Shown one piece after another: positions 62,842 to 64,000 of a stretch of 64,000 nucleotides of DNA. Made by a program: the position numbers and the translations under genes. The number at the start of each line of letters is the position of its first letter. Position 1 is the first letter of the stretch. The notes below the pieces were generated by a model. That model ran no database searches and was not told where the DNA came from. It was given only the letters and a program-made list of their open reading frames with translations. This stretch comes from Cytobacillus stercorigallinarum (GTDB lineage: Bacteria > Bacillota > Bacilli > Bacillales > Cytobacillaceae), in the NCBI RefSeq assembly GCF_014836495.1, contig NZ_JACSQT010000007.1:1-64000 (forward strand). Direction: 5' to 3'.

Positions 62842-63954
62842 TTATCTGAGTGGATTATAAGGAGTAAGATCGAATGGTAAAGTATGATCCAAAGCGATTT
62901 CACTAGCTACCACCCCTATGTAAGGGCCCATTGTTATCCCCGACGGCCCCAAGCCTGTTGCTATCGTTACATTATGATAGCCTTCCAGTTTACCTAATAA
63001 CGGAAGAGTATCGGGTCCCATGGGTCGAAAACCTACTCGCATCTCGGAAACTGAACTATTTTCTAATGCTGCCATCTCCAATCCTGCATCAATTACTTCT
63101 TTCACACCTCCTGCTGTCAATCGATAATCAAACCCCGAATCAGTTTCTCTCGTTGCACCTACCACGATTCTTTGATCATCAAAGGCTAGCATATAATAAC
63201 TAGAATCCGGAATAACAACTGGCCAGTCTGAAGTATCGTACTCCTTTACACCGAAATGAATAATTTGTCCACGTTGCGGTTTAATCGTAATAGAATGATC
63301 AAGGGGTGAAAGCAACTCATTTGTCCATGCGCCAGTTGTTACAATGATTTGATCACCAGCATATAATTCCCCATTTACCTCCGCACCTACTACATGCCCA
63401 TTCTTTAAAGTAAGACTTGCTTTACCTTCTACAAATTGAGCCCCATGTAAGGAAGCTGCTCTTTGCATCGCTTGACAAAGTAAATGCGCATCCACCCTAG
63501 CTCCCCCACTCACATAGAGTGCTTGATATTCTTTATTCAATAGCGGGAATAAAGCCCGTGCTTCCTCTCCTGATAAGCGCTTAATATCACCTACCTCAGG
63601 CGTACCCGCTTCCCGTTTGGACATTGCCTCCGCTTGAGACTGATTGATCCCCTCATCGTCTTTGCTTATCGCCAACGCACCAACCTGTTTATATCCTATA
63701 TCCGACTCACCATCATTTTTTAATTCCTTAATGAGCTCTCCATAATACAAAGCCCCCCTGCGAGCCAATGTATACCAATCTGGATGTTTATGATGAGTAA
63801 TCCATGGACAAACAATGCCAGCTCCAGCAGCAGATGCCCTACCTTCATGGTTCGCATCAATTACTGTAACATCGATGCCGTTTCTACTTAGATGATAAGC
63901 AGCACTCGCTCCAACTATACCTGATCCGATAATGATCACCTTAATTGTTAACAT
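62842..63954 (-). CDS. FAD-dependent amine/amino-acid oxidoreductase (DadA/ThiO-like)
   Basis: A protein of about 367-370 residues of the DAO superfamily. The FAD motif VIIIGSGIVGASAAYHLSRN is at residues 6-25, and the C-terminal TLPLLGKLEGYHNVTIATG with GPSGITMGP is typical. It oxidises an amino acid or a secondary amine. ATG 63954 touches the ribosome site (AAGGAGATG); the site suits ATT 63945 or perhaps GTG 63939. The typical start M-K-V-I-I-I-G would fall at ATT; see findings. No thi genes adjoin it. Confidence 0.88.
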   Translation of the reverse strand: MLTIKVIIIGSGIVGASAAYHLSRNGIDVTVIDANHEGRASAAGAGIVCPWITHHKHPDWYTLARRGALYYGELIKELKNDGESDIGYKQVGALAISKDDEGINQSQAEAMSKREAGTPEVGDIKRLSGEEARALFPLLNKEYQALYVSGGARVDAHLLCQAMQRAASLHGAQFVEGKASLTLKNGHVVGAEVNGELYAGDQIIVTTGAWTNELLSPLDHSITIKPQRGQIIHFGVKEYDTSDWPVVIPDSSYYMLAFDDQRIVVGATRETDSGFDYRLTAGGVKEVIDAGLEMAALENSSVSEMRVGFRPMGPDTLPLLGKLEGYHNVTIATGLGPSGITMGPYIGVVASEIALDHTLPFDLTPYNPLR

Positions 63955-64000
63955 CTCCTTATAATCAAACTGTGATATTTGCCGTTTTTTTATGAACGGC

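Overview
The window looks like chromosomal DNA from an endospore-forming, low-GC Gram-positive bacterium of the family Bacillaceae. The evidence is AT-rich DNA, strong AGGAGG-type ribosome sites, many TTG/GTG starts, a CotD-type spore coat gene, a BstA (bacillithiol transferase) gene, a preQ1-I riboswitch in front of queCDE, a YtrA-like GntR/ABC operon, an MhqR-like operon and an ErmD-type methylase with its leader peptide. I cannot name a species. No rRNA, tRNA, intact IS element, prophage or CRISPR array was recognised.

Layout. 0-7.3 kb: small enzyme operons (HAD-bstA-GNAT; yunG-HAD-DJ-1), small membrane proteins, and an R2-like ligand-binding oxidase. 7.6-12.4 kb: a DedA protein, an AbgT transporter with an M20 amidohydrolase, a VOC protein and a small membrane protein. 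12.5-14.8 kb: preQ1 riboswitch and queC-queD-queE, followed by an unexplained structured 3' region. 14.9-21.4 kb: a GAF/PucR regulator, then a sulfonation cassette (sulfotransferase diverging from cysC-sat, plus a TauE/SafE exporter). 21.4-24 kb: a resistance-like locus with an ANT(4')-family homologue that lacks expected metal-binding carboxylates, facing away from an inducible erm gene. 24-30.5 kb: GNAT, DinB, FrnE-type oxidoreductase with TetR, AEC transporter with LysR, an O-methyltransferase and coaA. 30.8-35.6 kb: GntR/ABC operon, cotD-like coat gene, methyltransferase, LOG protein and ohr. 35.8-42.4 kb: DHA2 efflux pump, YitT protein, DinB gene with a tiny coupled ORF, MFS pseudogene, SulP transporter and a recombinase lacking its catalytic residues. 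42.4-46.6 kb: mhqR-like operon for quinone/catechol stress, lipid kinase and isochorismatase. 47.4-54.7 kb: Bcr-type efflux pump/nucleotidase/Crp operon, a TrxR-like flavoprotein, a secreted nucleotidase and a PAS histidine kinase. 54.7-58.5 kb: MazG/TPR pair, RlmA-like rRNA methylase, SDR dehydrogenase. 58.5-64 kb: TetR, a 51-bp tandem-repeat array, ctaB, an uncharacterised HExxH protein and a DadA-like oxidoreductase.

Functionally, the window is rich in defence against small electrophiles, peroxides and drugs (bstA, ohr, mhqR operon, three MFS/ABC systems, erm, RlmA-like). The least explained items are the sulfonation cassette, the divergent nucleotidyltransferase beside erm, the dead recombinase, the 51-bp minisatellite, and the structured region after queE. 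Some gene starts appear to line up with ATC, ATT or ATA codons rather than ATG.
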